Position numbers and translations under genes: made by a program
Part shown: piece by piece, positions 46,165 to 54,645 of the stretch
Layout: each line of letters starts with the position of its first letter
How positions within the stretch are numbered: the first letter of the stretch is position 1
Notes under the pieces: model-generated
Database searches by the model: none
What the model was told of the DNA's origin: nothing
The model's input: only the letters and a program-made list of their open reading frames with translations
Assembly (NCBI GenBank): GCA_964653145.1
Contig: CAZZCG010000020.1
Location: 1 to 64,000, forward strand
From: Pseudocalidococcus sp964653145
Lineage (GTDB): Bacteria > Cyanobacteriota > Cyanobacteriia > Thermosynechococcales > Thermosynechococcaceae
Direction: 5' to 3'
Length of the DNA: 64,000 nt

Positions 46165-47250
46165 GTGAGTCACAACAACCCTAATTCTGGCCCCCAGGCC
46201 CCCAATCAACGCTCTACAGTCCCTCCCGTTCGCGTCGGAGTCATTGGGGTCGGGAACATGGGGCAACACCATACTCGGGTTCTCAGCCTGCTCAAGGATG
46301 TGGAATTAGTTGGGATTTCGGATCTGAATTTAGAACGGGGAATTGACACAGCCAGTAAATATCGGGTGCGTTTTTTTGAGGACTACCACGATCTCCTGCC
46401 CCATGTGGATGCGGTTTGCATTGCTGTACCCACCCGTCAACACCATGAAGTTGGAATCACCTGTTTACGGGCTGGGGTACATGTCCTGGTGGAAAAACCG
46501 ATTGCCGCCAGCATTGCCGAGGCCGAATCCCTAGTGAACACCGCTGCCGAGGAAAACTGCATCCTTCAGGTGGGCCACATTGAGCGGTTTAATCCGGTCT
46601 TTCAAGAATTTAGCCAAGTTTTATCCACAGAGGAAATTTTGGCAGTTGAAGCTCATCGGATGAGTCCCTACTCGGATCGGGCCAATGATGTGTCAGTGGT
46701 ACTGGATTTAATGATCCACGATATCGACCTTTTGCTAGAGCTGACCAATTCCCCCGTTTCCCGCTTAACCGCCGCTGGGAGCCGCTCAGCCAACTCCGGT
46801 TATTTGGATTACGTCACAGCCACCCTGGGGTTTGCCAATGGGGTTGTCGCCACCCTGACCGCCAGCAAGGTAACCCATCGAAAGTTGCGTCGGATTGTTG
46901 CCCATTGTAAAAAATCTTTGACGGAGGCTGATTTCCTCAAAAATGAGATTTTAATTCACCGACAAATGCATGTCAGTTGTTTACCGGATCACGGCCAAGT
47001 TCTTTATCGGCAGGATGGCTTAATTGAAAAGGTTTACACCAGCAACATTGAACCTCTCCACGCCGAATTAGAGCATTTTGTCCACTGTGTTCGTGGGGGT
47101 AATCCTCCCTCAGTTGGGGGTGAACAGGCCTTGAAGGCTCTCCGCTTAGCAAGTTTGATTGAACAGGTGGCATTGGATGGACATGGCTGGCCTGGGGAAA
47201 ATAGTCTGGCGGTGGCAGCGATTACCAGTAACCCTGGTTCTTCGGTTTAG
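46165..47250 (+). CDS. Gfo/Idh/MocA family oxidoreductase
   Basis: NAD(P)-binding sugar-type dehydrogenase. The Rossmann motif GVIGVGNMGQHHTRVL is near residues 27-42. The EKP motif is in VLVEKPIAAS, and the substrate-binding GHIERFNPVF and MIHDIDLLLEL segments follow, as in UDP-sugar 3-dehydrogenases (MviM type). Start GTG 46165 (about 361 residues) is chosen with GAGGA about 12 nt before; TTG 46147 is also possible. The substrate is unknown; nearby sugar-nucleotide genes suggest a surface-polysaccharide role, which is inference. Confidence 0.88.
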   Translation: MSHNNPNSGPQAPNQRSTVPPVRVGVIGVGNMGQHHTRVLSLLKDVELVGISDLNLERGIDTASKYRVRFFEDYHDLLPHVDAVCIAVPTRQHHEVGITCLRAGVHVLVEKPIAASIAEAESLVNTAAEENCILQVGHIERFNPVFQEFSQVLSTEEILAVEAHRMSPYSDRANDVSVVLDLMIHDIDLLLELTNSPVSRLTAAGSRSANSGYLDYVTATLGFANGVVATLTASKVTHRKLRRIVAHCKKSLTEADFLKNEILIHRQMHVSCLPDHGQVLYRQDGLIEKVYTSNIEPLHAELEHFVHCVRGGNPPSVGGEQALKALRLASLIEQVALDGHGWPGENSLAVAAITSNPGSSV

Positions 47251-47348
47251 GGGAGCCTTAATTTGAATCTGGGGGAAAGCGGGGGAAGGAATCCCGTAAA
47301 CTATAGCTATGGATAAAAATTAACCCAGGCCTGGTCTGACTCCCACCT

Positions 47349-48665
47349 ATGAAACTCACCAGCAGCGGCGACATTCTAGCCCAATACAGTCAAGGTCAAC
47401 GAAACTTTCGGGGCTTGAATCTCCAAAAACTAGAATTGCCCCTGGCCTGCCTGAGCCACGCTGATTTTGCCAATTCCGATCTCCAGCAGATCAATTGGAG
47501 TGGGGCTGATCTGATTAAAGTGAATTTTAGTAAGGCCAATTTGCGGGGGGCCAAGTTGATTGGGGCCGATCTCAGCGGAGCCAACCTAGTCGAGGCAGAT
47601 CTGCGGGGGGCAATGCTCAGCGGGGCCATCATGATTGGGGCATATCTATCCCGGGCAAACCTCGAGCAGGCTGTCCTAAGCGGGGCGATTTTAAACGGGG
47701 CCATTTTGCGGGATTGCTTGTTAAAGGATGTCAATTTGGTTGGGGCCGATTTGACCGGGGCTGATTTATCCGGGGCCCAGGCTCGTCAGTCAGATCTGGC
47801 TGATGCCAATTTGGAGGGCACCATTCTCCCCGATGGATCCGTGATCTATACACCGGAAGAACAGGATGCCTCCATAGCCCTAGATTTCAGTTCCGATAAT
47901 ACCTTTGGGGTGGCACGCCCAGATGTTAGCGCTGAAGTGGACAATGAGACCCTAATCCAACGCTTTTTAACTACACCAACCGATCAGGTTATTGCCCAGG
48001 CCAACCCAGATTTAAGGATTGTCCCAATCACCCCAGGAGCATCGGAATTACAAACCTGTGACGGGGAGCCGATCGCCAAGTTTGTCCACGGGGCCGAGCA
48101 ACCAACGGTCAGCCTCTGGCAAGAGACATCCTTTACAACCCTTGTGGGTGAAGTTTTGGCCGCCCTGGACTTTTTGCCACGATGTGAACTATCTGAGCCT
48201 GCCCGAGTTGAGTACCATCGGTGTCCACGTTTGCCTGGGTATGGGGTCAAATTCGAGTCAGTGCGACGGCTGTGGAAAGATTGGTGGATGGCTAACCAGG
48301 CCCAGGAACAGGCCCCAGATATGCAGGTGTGGTGGCAAGGGCAATGGCACCCGGTGCAAGAGATCAGTTTTGCCGCGTTCCCTGATGGAGAAATTACAAT
48401 TTCCTTGCCCGATACTGAAGAGTGGATATTGGCCCCGGATCAGAAAATTCCTTGGCTTGAGCGGGAAAATACCCATTTATCAGCTGTATCGGCTCCTGGC
48501 TCCTTACCCTTGAATTGGACTGAAATTCGTCAGATTATCCAATACGAAACAGGATGTGTGATCGTCCAAACAGCCCTGGGGGAGTTACGGATACAGGGGG
48601 AACAGTTGCAGTGTTGGCTCGAGGCCGACTCCCTTAATTTAAGCCAGTTAACGAGCGCTGAGTAA
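47349..48665 (+). CDS. Pentapeptide-repeat protein with C-terminal domain
   Basis: Residues about 20-160 are a run of pentapeptide repeats of the A(D/N)Lxx form (GADLSGANLVEADLRGA...), which build a right-handed beta-helix. Residues about 165-438 are a non-repeat region of unknown fold with many Trp (LWKDWWMANQAQEQAP, VWWQGQWHPV). There is no signal peptide or membrane segment. Many cyanobacterial pentapeptide proteins have no known function, and the C-terminal part is not one I recognise. The gene leads a tight same-strand run; the next start is 6 bp after its stop. Confidence 0.9.
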   Translation: MKLTSSGDILAQYSQGQRNFRGLNLQKLELPLACLSHADFANSDLQQINWSGADLIKVNFSKANLRGAKLIGADLSGANLVEADLRGAMLSGAIMIGAYLSRANLEQAVLSGAILNGAILRDCLLKDVNLVGADLTGADLSGAQARQSDLADANLEGTILPDGSVIYTPEEQDASIALDFSSDNTFGVARPDVSAEVDNETLIQRFLTTPTDQVIAQANPDLRIVPITPGASELQTCDGEPIAKFVHGAEQPTVSLWQETSFTTLVGEVLAALDFLPRCELSEPARVEYHRCPRLPGYGVKFESVRRLWKDWWMANQAQEQAPDMQVWWQGQWHPVQEISFAAFPDGEITISLPDTEEWILAPDQKIPWLERENTHLSAVSAPGSLPLNWTEIRQIIQYETGCVIVQTALGELRIQGEQLQCWLEADSLNLSQLTSAE

Positions 48666-48671
48666 TTCACC

Positions 48672-49322
48672 ATGGCTGATTTGGTTTCCCTCCACCCAAC
48701 CCATCCCCAGGCCCGGATTGTCGAGCAATTGGTTCAGGCCTTGGAATCCGGGGCCGTAATGCTCTACCCCTCGGATACGGTCTATGCCATTGGCTGTGAT
48801 CTCAACCATAAAGGGGCGATTCAGCGGGTGCGACAACTGAAGCAACTGGCTAACGAAAAACCCTTGACGTTCCTTTGCCCTTCCCTGTCCGATATTGCCC
48901 GCTATGCCTACGTTTCGGATCCAGCCTATAAACTGATGCGGCGACTGATCCCCGGTCCCTATACATTTTTATTAACCGCCACAAAACTAGTACCGAAACT
49001 GGTGCAAAACCCAAAACGGAAAACCACCGGTATTCGCGTCCCCGATTCTCCCATTTGCCAGGCCCTGATGACGGGATTGGGTGGCCCCTTGATTTCCACC
49101 TCCGCGCCGCCGGTGGCCCAGGGTTTTCGGGATGTGGCCGAACTCTTTGACCGCTTTGACAAACTGGTGGATGTGATCATTGATGCGGATCTGCCTTTGC
49201 AGGATGGGGTATCCACAATTATTGATTGCGGGGCCGAACCTCCCACCATTGTCCGCCGGGGCCTGGGATGGGAAAAGTTACCGGCGGAATTGGCCGAAAC
49301 GGAAGAATTTGCCTACTTCTAA
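48672..49322 (+). CDS. Sua5/YrdC/YciO family protein
   Basis: A 216-residue protein of the threonylcarbamoyl-AMP synthase superfamily. YPSDTVYAIGCDL, QLKQLANEKPLTFLCPS and LIPGPYTFLLTAT are the nucleotide and threonine-pocket segments, and GPLISTSAPP resembles the SxSAN region with changes. The YciO subgroup is close and its role is less sure, so TsaC function in tRNA t6A synthesis is likely but not certain. It starts 6 bp after the pentapeptide gene. Confidence 0.88.
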   Translation: MADLVSLHPTHPQARIVEQLVQALESGAVMLYPSDTVYAIGCDLNHKGAIQRVRQLKQLANEKPLTFLCPSLSDIARYAYVSDPAYKLMRRLIPGPYTFLLTATKLVPKLVQNPKRKTTGIRVPDSPICQALMTGLGGPLISTSAPPVAQGFRDVAELFDRFDKLVDVIIDADLPLQDGVSTIIDCGAEPPTIVRRGLGWEKLPAELAETEEFAYF

Positions 49323-49360
49323 CCTAGAATTGAGGGCGGTGTGGCGGCAGGGTAAAGCCA

Positions 49361-50338
49361 ATGGGGATAAAGCGGCTGATCATGTTGATTCCAGGGGGTA
49401 TCGGGGATCAAATTCTTTGTTTTCCCGCCTTGAGTCAATTGCGCGCCCACTACCCCCAGGCCAGGATTGATGTCGTGGTTGAACCCCGTTCCCAGGCCGC
49501 CTATGAGGTGAATCCAGTCGTCAATCAGGTGTTGACCTTTCCCTTCCGAGCAAAGAAGTCTTGGCGGGATTGGGTAGGACTGATTCAGCGAATTCGGCAA
49601 GGGCACTACGATCTAATTCTTTCCTTGGGTGAAAGTTTTGCAGTGCGACTGCTGCTTTGGTTCACTGGGGTTCCCTGTCGGGTTGGCTATGGGGATCCAC
49701 CCACCTGGGGCTTACTGACCCACCCGGCCCCACTCAATAAAAATCAATACGCGGCAGCCATGTATCACGACCTTCTCCAGGGCTTGGGAATTAGGGCTGA
49801 CTGTCCTCCCCTAAAAGCTGTGATTCATCCCGATGACCAGGCCTGGGCTGTGGCTGAACAAACCCGTTTGGGTCTAAAAGCAAACTATCTATTAATTCAC
49901 GGCGGCTCCAGTAAAATGGCGCGACTGAAGGGCATCAATAAAATTTATCCCATTGGGGCCTGGATTGAGGTGATGCAAGTTTTGGGACTGCAATATCCAG
50001 ACCTATCGCTGTTGGTGGTGCAGGGGCCCGATGATGCCGAGTGGGGAGAGCAATTGGCCGCCGCGATTCCTCACCTTAAGCGCACCCAACCTCCTAGTTT
50101 TGGCAAGTTAGGGGCCCTCATGCAGTTAGCCCAAGCCCTACTCTGTACCGATAGCGGCCCGATGCATTTGGGGGTGGCCCTGAACAAACCCCTGGTGGCC
50201 CTCTTTGGCCCAACGGATCCCGCAAAGCTCCTTCCCCCCCAGGCCCAGTTTCGTCCAGTCAAAGCGTCAACGGGTGAAATTGCGGCCATTACTCCAGAGA
50301 TGATTTTGGCGGCGGTGGCGGAGGTGCTCCATGGCTAG
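49361..50338 (+). CDS. Glycosyltransferase family 9 protein (heptosyltransferase-like)
   Basis: A GT-B fold sugar transferase, 325 residues. The N-terminal IPGGIGDQILCFPALSQLR motif, HGGSSKMARLKGINKIYP and the C-terminal LCTDSGPMHLGVALNKPLVALFGPTDP (nucleotide-sugar site) are typical of GT9 / ADP-heptose transferases. It probably adds a sugar to LPS or another surface glycan. The last 8 nt overlap the start of the HAD phosphatase gene, which supports a shared sugar pathway. Confidence 0.9.
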   Translation: MGIKRLIMLIPGGIGDQILCFPALSQLRAHYPQARIDVVVEPRSQAAYEVNPVVNQVLTFPFRAKKSWRDWVGLIQRIRQGHYDLILSLGESFAVRLLLWFTGVPCRVGYGDPPTWGLLTHPAPLNKNQYAAAMYHDLLQGLGIRADCPPLKAVIHPDDQAWAVAEQTRLGLKANYLLIHGGSSKMARLKGINKIYPIGAWIEVMQVLGLQYPDLSLLVVQGPDDAEWGEQLAAAIPHLKRTQPPSFGKLGALMQLAQALLCTDSGPMHLGVALNKPLVALFGPTDPAKLLPPQAQFRPVKASTGEIAAITPEMILAAVAEVLHG

Positions 50339-50924
50339 GGCTGCGGTTTTTTTAGATCGGGATGGGGTACTCAATCAAGAGGCGGGGTATCTCCATCGGG
50401 TGAGCGATTTAAACTTAATTCCCGGTGTGGCCCAGGCCGTCAAGCGATTAAACCAGGCCGGGTTGTTTTGCTGTTTAGTCTCGAATCAATCGGGGCCAGC
50501 CCGCAATTACTACAGCTACGACCATGTGTTGGCCTTACATGAACGGTTGCAAAATCTTTTGGCCGAAGAAGCCGCAGCCCACTTAGATGCCCTCTACTTT
50601 TGCCCGGAACTCGCTCCTCCCGAAGGTGGCATTAACCTAGAATTTTCGGCCTGGACAACCTGGCGTAAACCCAATACTGGAATGCTTGTGGCGGCGGCCT
50701 GGGATCATGACTTAGACATTACCCGCAGTTTTATGGTCGGAGATAAAGCCACGGATATTGATCTGGCCCACAATGCTGGCTGTCGAGGTATCTTAGTCCA
50801 GACTGGATTTGGCGATCGGGTGCTGGCGGGGGAGTATCAACACCAAACCCAACCGGATTACATTGCTGAGGATTTATCTGCTGCCGTGGCCTGGATTTTA
50901 GGGAGCCTAGAACAAAACCCATAA
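50331..50924 (+). CDS. HAD-family phosphatase, GmhB-like
   Basis: A 197-residue HAD hydrolase of the histidinol-phosphate/heptose-bisphosphate phosphatase group: nucleophile FLDRDGVLN (Asp9), LVSNQSG motif II, WRKPNTGML and MVGDKATDIDLAHNAGC. The zinc-binding Cys/His loop usual in GmhB is mostly lost here: one Cys remains in YFCPELAPP and the CxC before KP is replaced by TTW. It overlaps the GT9 gene by 8 nt, so a heptose or related sugar pathway is likely; the exact substrate is not proven. Confidence 0.88.
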   Translation: MARAAVFLDRDGVLNQEAGYLHRVSDLNLIPGVAQAVKRLNQAGLFCCLVSNQSGPARNYYSYDHVLALHERLQNLLAEEAAAHLDALYFCPELAPPEGGINLEFSAWTTWRKPNTGMLVAAAWDHDLDITRSFMVGDKATDIDLAHNAGCRGILVQTGFGDRVLAGEYQHQTQPDYIAEDLSAAVAWILGSLEQNP

Positions 50925-50928
50925 TCAC

Positions 50929-51147
50929 TCAGTTCTTATCCCCCATAGGTTTAGGGCACAGGGGCTTTCCATGATGGTAGCTTCCACATGAGTCGTAATT
51001 AGTCCAGATTGGGCCTGGTCGAGGGTATAAATTTTCGGGGTGGAGTTGCTCAATCAGGTGGCGAAGGGCCTGATCAATCCGGGCAATTTCCAGGGGAGCG
51101 ATGCTGAAGACCTCCGCAAATGTTCCTACACGGGTCAGGATTTGCAT
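50929..51147 (-). CDS. Small protein of unknown function (72 aa)
   Basis: A reverse-strand frame from ATG 51147. The first 45 residues (MQILTRVGTFAEVFSIAPLE..., DQALRHLIEQLHPENLYPRP) look like a compact alpha/beta protein; the tail is His/Gly/Lys-rich. It fits without overlap between the HAD gene and prfB. The ribosome site is weak. I do not recognise a family. It may be a real small cyanobacterial protein or chance. Confidence 0.5.
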   Translation of the reverse strand: MQILTRVGTFAEVFSIAPLEIARIDQALRHLIEQLHPENLYPRPGPIWTNYDSCGSYHHGKPLCPKPMGDKN

Positions 51148-51278
51148 GGTTTAGGTATCGCTGCTTACATTCGGAGGATACCCCCTCCAGGTTTTAGTGT
51201 TTCAGCATCCCTAGGATAATTTAAACGATGGGGTAAAATAATGAATGATTGGGCTAAGACTGGTGCGTAATTGGGCAT

Positions 51279-52389
51279 ATGCTGGACTTGACAACACTGA
51301 AACGGGACTACTCTTCACTCACCTCGCGCCTGGCAAAAGCCCAGGACTATCTTTGACCTGCCTGCCCTCACCGCCAAAATCCAAGATTTAGAGCAAGTTG
51401 CCGCCCAGCCGGATTTTTGGGACAATCAAACCCAGGCCCAGGCTACGCTCCAAGATTTAACCGATGCCAAGTTTCAAATTGAGCAACTTCAACGCTGGCA
51501 AGGCCACATCGGCAATATCGAGGCGGCGGTGGAATTGTTGGAACTAGAGACGGATGAAGAATTACTCACCTCTGCAATCGTTCAAGCTACCGAAATTAAC
51601 CATGAATTGGATCGCTGGGAACTGGAGCAACTTTTAAGTAGCCCCTATGACAAAAATGGCGCGATTCTAACGATTAATGCCGGGGCGGGGGGAACGGATG
51701 CACAGGATTGGGCGGAAATGTTATTGCGGATGTACACCCGTTGGGGGGAACGGCAGGGCTATCAAATCCATTTAGCAGAATTGTCGGAAGGAGATGAGGC
51801 TGGGATCAAATCGGCCACTCTAGAAATTTCCGGTCGCTATGCCTATGGTTACTTACGCTCTGAAAAAGGAACCCATCGGTTGGTGCGGATTTCGCCCTTT
51901 AATGCCAATGGTAAGCGTCAGACCAGTTTTGCCGGGGTGGAAATCATGCCGCAAATTGATCACAGTGTTGTCCTTGATATCCCGGACAAGGATTTAGAAA
52001 TCACCACCTCGCGGTCTGGGGGTAAAGGTGGACAAAACGTGAATAAAGTGGAAACTGCGGTGCGGATTTTACACATTCCCACGGGCCTGGCAGTGCGCTG
52101 TACCCAAGAACGTTCCCAATTGCAAAACAAAGAAAAGGCCATGGCAATTCTTAAGGCCAAGTTATTGATTGTCGCCCAGGAACAAAAAGCTAAGGAAATT
52201 GCTAATATTCGCGGGGATATGGTTGAGGCGGCCTGGGGTACTCAAATTCGTAACTATGTGTTTCACCCTTATCAACTGGTGAAAGACCTACGGACAAATG
52301 AAGAAACAACAGCAATTTCTGATGTCATGGATGGGGAACTAGAGCCGTTTATTCAAGCCTATCTCCGGCAAGATAATGCCCTCAGTTAA
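51279..52389 (+). CDS. prfB: Peptide chain release factor 2, with +1 programmed frameshift
   Basis: RF2 reads UAA and UGA stops. The gene has two frames. The first, ATG 51279 to TGA 51354-51356, encodes 25 residues ending AKAQDYL. The second starts with GAC at 51355 and runs to 52389, with the acyl-release motif GGKGGQNVNKVET (GGQ) and the usual RF2 domains; full product about 369 residues. At the join the sequence is CTTTGAC, the classic RF2 slip site, with an internal SD-like AGGA upstream. RF2 level thus controls its own synthesis: scarcity of RF2 allows the shift. It is followed by trmD 26 bp later. Confidence 0.96.
51343..51357 (+). promoter_or_regulatory. RF2 programmed +1 frameshift site
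   Basis: AGGA (51343-51346) acts as an internal SD-like element, followed after four bases by the slip codon CTT (51351-51353), the in-frame stop TGA (51354-51356) and C. The Leu tRNA moves one base onto TTT and reading goes on at GAC. This is the same arrangement as in E. coli prfB, with a shorter SD element. Confidence 0.92.
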
Positions 52390-52415
52390 TGATGACTTGA
52401 ACTCCGGATTTACCC

Positions 52416-53114
52416 ATGCGTTTTGATTTAATTACGTTATTTCCTGAGTTTTTCGAGTCGCCCTTAAAATCCGGGTTAATTGGTAAAGCTTTAGAAAAGA
52501 AGATTGCCGAAGTTTACTATACAAATCCCCGAGACTTTACGACTGATAAACATCGCAAGGTTGATGATATTCCCTTTGGCGGTGGTGTGGGGATGGTGTT
52601 AAAACCGGAACCATTGTTTTTAGCCATTGAGTCGTTGCCAGCTTTACCAAAACGAGAAGTTATTTATGTCACTCCCCAGGGCGACCCCTTAAAACAACAC
52701 CATTTCCAGGCCTGGGCCAGTGACTATGATCAACTGGTGATTTTATGCGGCCATTATGAAGGGGTGGATGAACGAGTTGTAGAAACTTTGGTCACGCAAG
52801 AAATTTCCCTGGGTGATTTTGTCCTGACCTGTGGTGAAATTCCGGCGTTGACAATTTTGAATGGTGTGATTCGCTTACTTCCCGGCACCGTGGGCAAAAC
52901 CGATTCTTTGGTTCAGGATAGTTTTAGCGCAGGCCTTCTGGATTATCCCCATTACACTCGCCCGGCTGTGTTTCGAGATTTAGCAGTGCCAGAGGTATTG
53001 CTTTCCGGTCATCATGCCCAAATCGAAAAATGGCGAACTCAACAGCAACTTCAGCGCACCCAGGCCCGGCGACCGGATCTCTATGCCCAATGGCAACAAC
53101 AGCAGCAGCAATAG
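52416..53114 (+). CDS. trmD: tRNA (guanine37-N1)-methyltransferase
   Basis: SPOUT-class methyltransferase that makes m1G37 in tRNAs with a G at position 36, preventing +1 frameshifting. Seen in the 232-residue protein: FDLITLFPEFFESPLKSGL at the start, DDIPFGGGVGMVLKPEP, the SAM-knot segments LCGHYEGVDERV and EISLGDFVLTCGEIP, and GLLDYPHYTRPA near the end. It is same-strand with prfB, and comF follows 12 bp after. The C-terminus is a Gln run. Confidence 0.97.
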   Translation: MRFDLITLFPEFFESPLKSGLIGKALEKKIAEVYYTNPRDFTTDKHRKVDDIPFGGGVGMVLKPEPLFLAIESLPALPKREVIYVTPQGDPLKQHHFQAWASDYDQLVILCGHYEGVDERVVETLVTQEISLGDFVLTCGEIPALTILNGVIRLLPGTVGKTDSLVQDSFSAGLLDYPHYTRPAVFRDLAVPEVLLSGHHAQIEKWRTQQQLQRTQARRPDLYAQWQQQQQQ

Positions 53115-53126
53115 TCGGAAATTCCA

Positions 53127-53846
53127 GTGACTTGGTTAGCAACTTTAACTACTTGGCTAAAAAATCTTTGGGACGGATTACTTGGCCTGGTGACGCGCTA
53201 TCCCTGTGCATTTTGTGGGAAAACCAAGAAAAGTCAAAGACAAATTCACTGTTTGTGTCAGTCCTGTTATCAAAAAATCTATGCCTGTAGGTTTCAACAT
53301 CCAGCAAATATTTGGCAATCCACTCAGAAAACCTTACCCATCCTGGCCTGGGGGGATTACAACTCGGTTTTACGACAAGCAATTTTTCAACTGAAATACC
53401 GTCAATCGCCGCGCATGGCCCAATCACTGGGAATTTGGCTGGCCCAGGCCTGGGTTGATCTCAAACTCAAAGGATTGCCCCCATTAATTGTTGTGCCCAT
53501 TCCCCTCCATCAAGATCGTCTCCAGGAGCGCGGATTTAACCAGGCCGAGTTGATTGCCCAGCATTTTTGTCGCTATGCCAATTTACCCCTGGCCCCCAAT
53601 GGTTTGATTCGCAGTCAAAGCACCGTCGCCATGCACCAACTGAATGATCAACAACGGGCTGAGACGATGAAAAATGTGTTTGCCGTGGGTAGTGGGATTA
53701 AACCCGGTCAAGCAGTCTTACTTTTAGATGACATATATACCTCTGGGGCAACAATCCGAGCCGCCAAGCAAACCCTAAATCAGGCTGGAATTCGTGTTTT
53801 CGGCGTGGTAGTACTCAGCTTGGCCCGCACAAGAAATTTCTCATAG
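53127..53846 (+). CDS. comF: ComF family amidophosphoribosyltransferase-like protein
   Basis: A 239-residue protein with an N-terminal Cys cluster (CAFCGKTKKS..., CLCQSC, zinc-binding) and a C-terminal PRTase domain with VLLLDDIYTSGATIRA as the PRPP loop. This is the ComF/GntX layout; in other bacteria ComF acts in natural transformation, and type IV pili as suggested by the cluster at 18-28 kb would fit, as inference. Start is GTG 53127, 12 bp after the trmD stop. Confidence 0.92.
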   Translation: MTWLATLTTWLKNLWDGLLGLVTRYPCAFCGKTKKSQRQIHCLCQSCYQKIYACRFQHPANIWQSTQKTLPILAWGDYNSVLRQAIFQLKYRQSPRMAQSLGIWLAQAWVDLKLKGLPPLIVVPIPLHQDRLQERGFNQAELIAQHFCRYANLPLAPNGLIRSQSTVAMHQLNDQQRAETMKNVFAVGSGIKPGQAVLLLDDIYTSGATIRAAKQTLNQAGIRVFGVVVLSLARTRNFS

Positions 53847-53974
53847 TCTGGGGTAGCCGAAGCGCGGGCGAATTGGAATCTGAGTAAGCTATAGTCACGA
53901 TAAATTCAAGTCTCATAGAAATCACAATAAAAACATGTTTTCTATCTTGATAAAACCTTGAAAATTTTTAAGGG

Positions 53975-54229
53975 ATGTGTATTGTGGATAACCGCCAGCA
54001 ATTGCTTCAAGAAATCATTGATATTCCAGATGAGCAAGTAACCACCCTTTTAGACGTATTGCATCAACTCAAGGCAAAGGAGCAGAAAAGAGCGCAACAA
54101 GAATAGACAGGTTTAGCTCGGCAGAAATTCAATAGTTATGCGGGGCGTATTAGTCTTGGCTATCCTACCGGAATAGATAATTAAGACATTGATGCAGATC
54201 TGGCTAAATTTTATGCAAATGAGTCTTAA
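53975..54229 (+). pseudogene. Decayed VapB-like antitoxin
   Basis: One reading frame from ATG 53975 gives DNRQQLLQEIIDIPDEQVTT and DVLHQLKAKEQKRAQQE, then a TAG at 54104-54106. The same frame goes on with SLGYPTGIDN, a TAA at 54182-54184, then DIDADLAKFYANES to the TAA at 54227. Without the two stops it reads like a normal antitoxin of about 84 residues with a dimer-forming N-terminus and an acidic toxin-binding tail. It lies 13 bp ahead of the broken PIN gene. The loss of the pair was probably complete, but a 43-residue N-terminal product is still encoded. Confidence 0.6.
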
Positions 54230-54242
54230 TTTAGATTTATAA

Positions 54243-54645
54243 ATGCTCTTAGATACTTCCGAGCTTTTTTGCTATCTACATCGAGATGAGTCAAAACATC
54301 ATGAGGCTGTCTCTTTTCTTTGTAATCCCAAACATAAATTTTCGACGCATAACTATGTAATTGCAGAATTTAGTCGCCTTAGCCATTATTCGACGCTTCC
54401 CTCAAGCTCAAGTTTTAGAGTTTATCCTGGCATTGACTAATCATCCAGATATAGAAATTTCATGGGTAGATTGATCACTTCACCAAAGTGCTCTAAATCT
54501 CTTAGGGAATCGGAATGATAAATCTTATTCACTATGTGATGCAGTTAGTTTTGTTGTGATGAGGGAGCACAAAATTATTCATGCCCTGACTACAGACATT
54601 CATTTTGAGCAAGAAGGCTTTGTAAGATTGCTAAAACTAAACTAA
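54243..54645 (+). pseudogene. Decayed VapC-like PIN-domain toxin
   Basis: The first frame starts MLLDTSELFCYLHRDESKHH at ATG 54243, with the first PIN acidic residue, and continues NYVIAEF (second acid). One nucleotide too many near 54370-54376 shifts the rest into the next frame: ALAIIRRFPQAQVLEFILAL, a TGA at 54472-54474, then SYSLCDAVSFVVMREH and ALTTDIHFEQEGF (third and fourth acids), ending 54645. A frameshift and a stop mean the RNase is inactive. The first frame alone would give only 65 residues. The tail overlaps the convergent channel gene by 9 bp. Confidence 0.72.
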
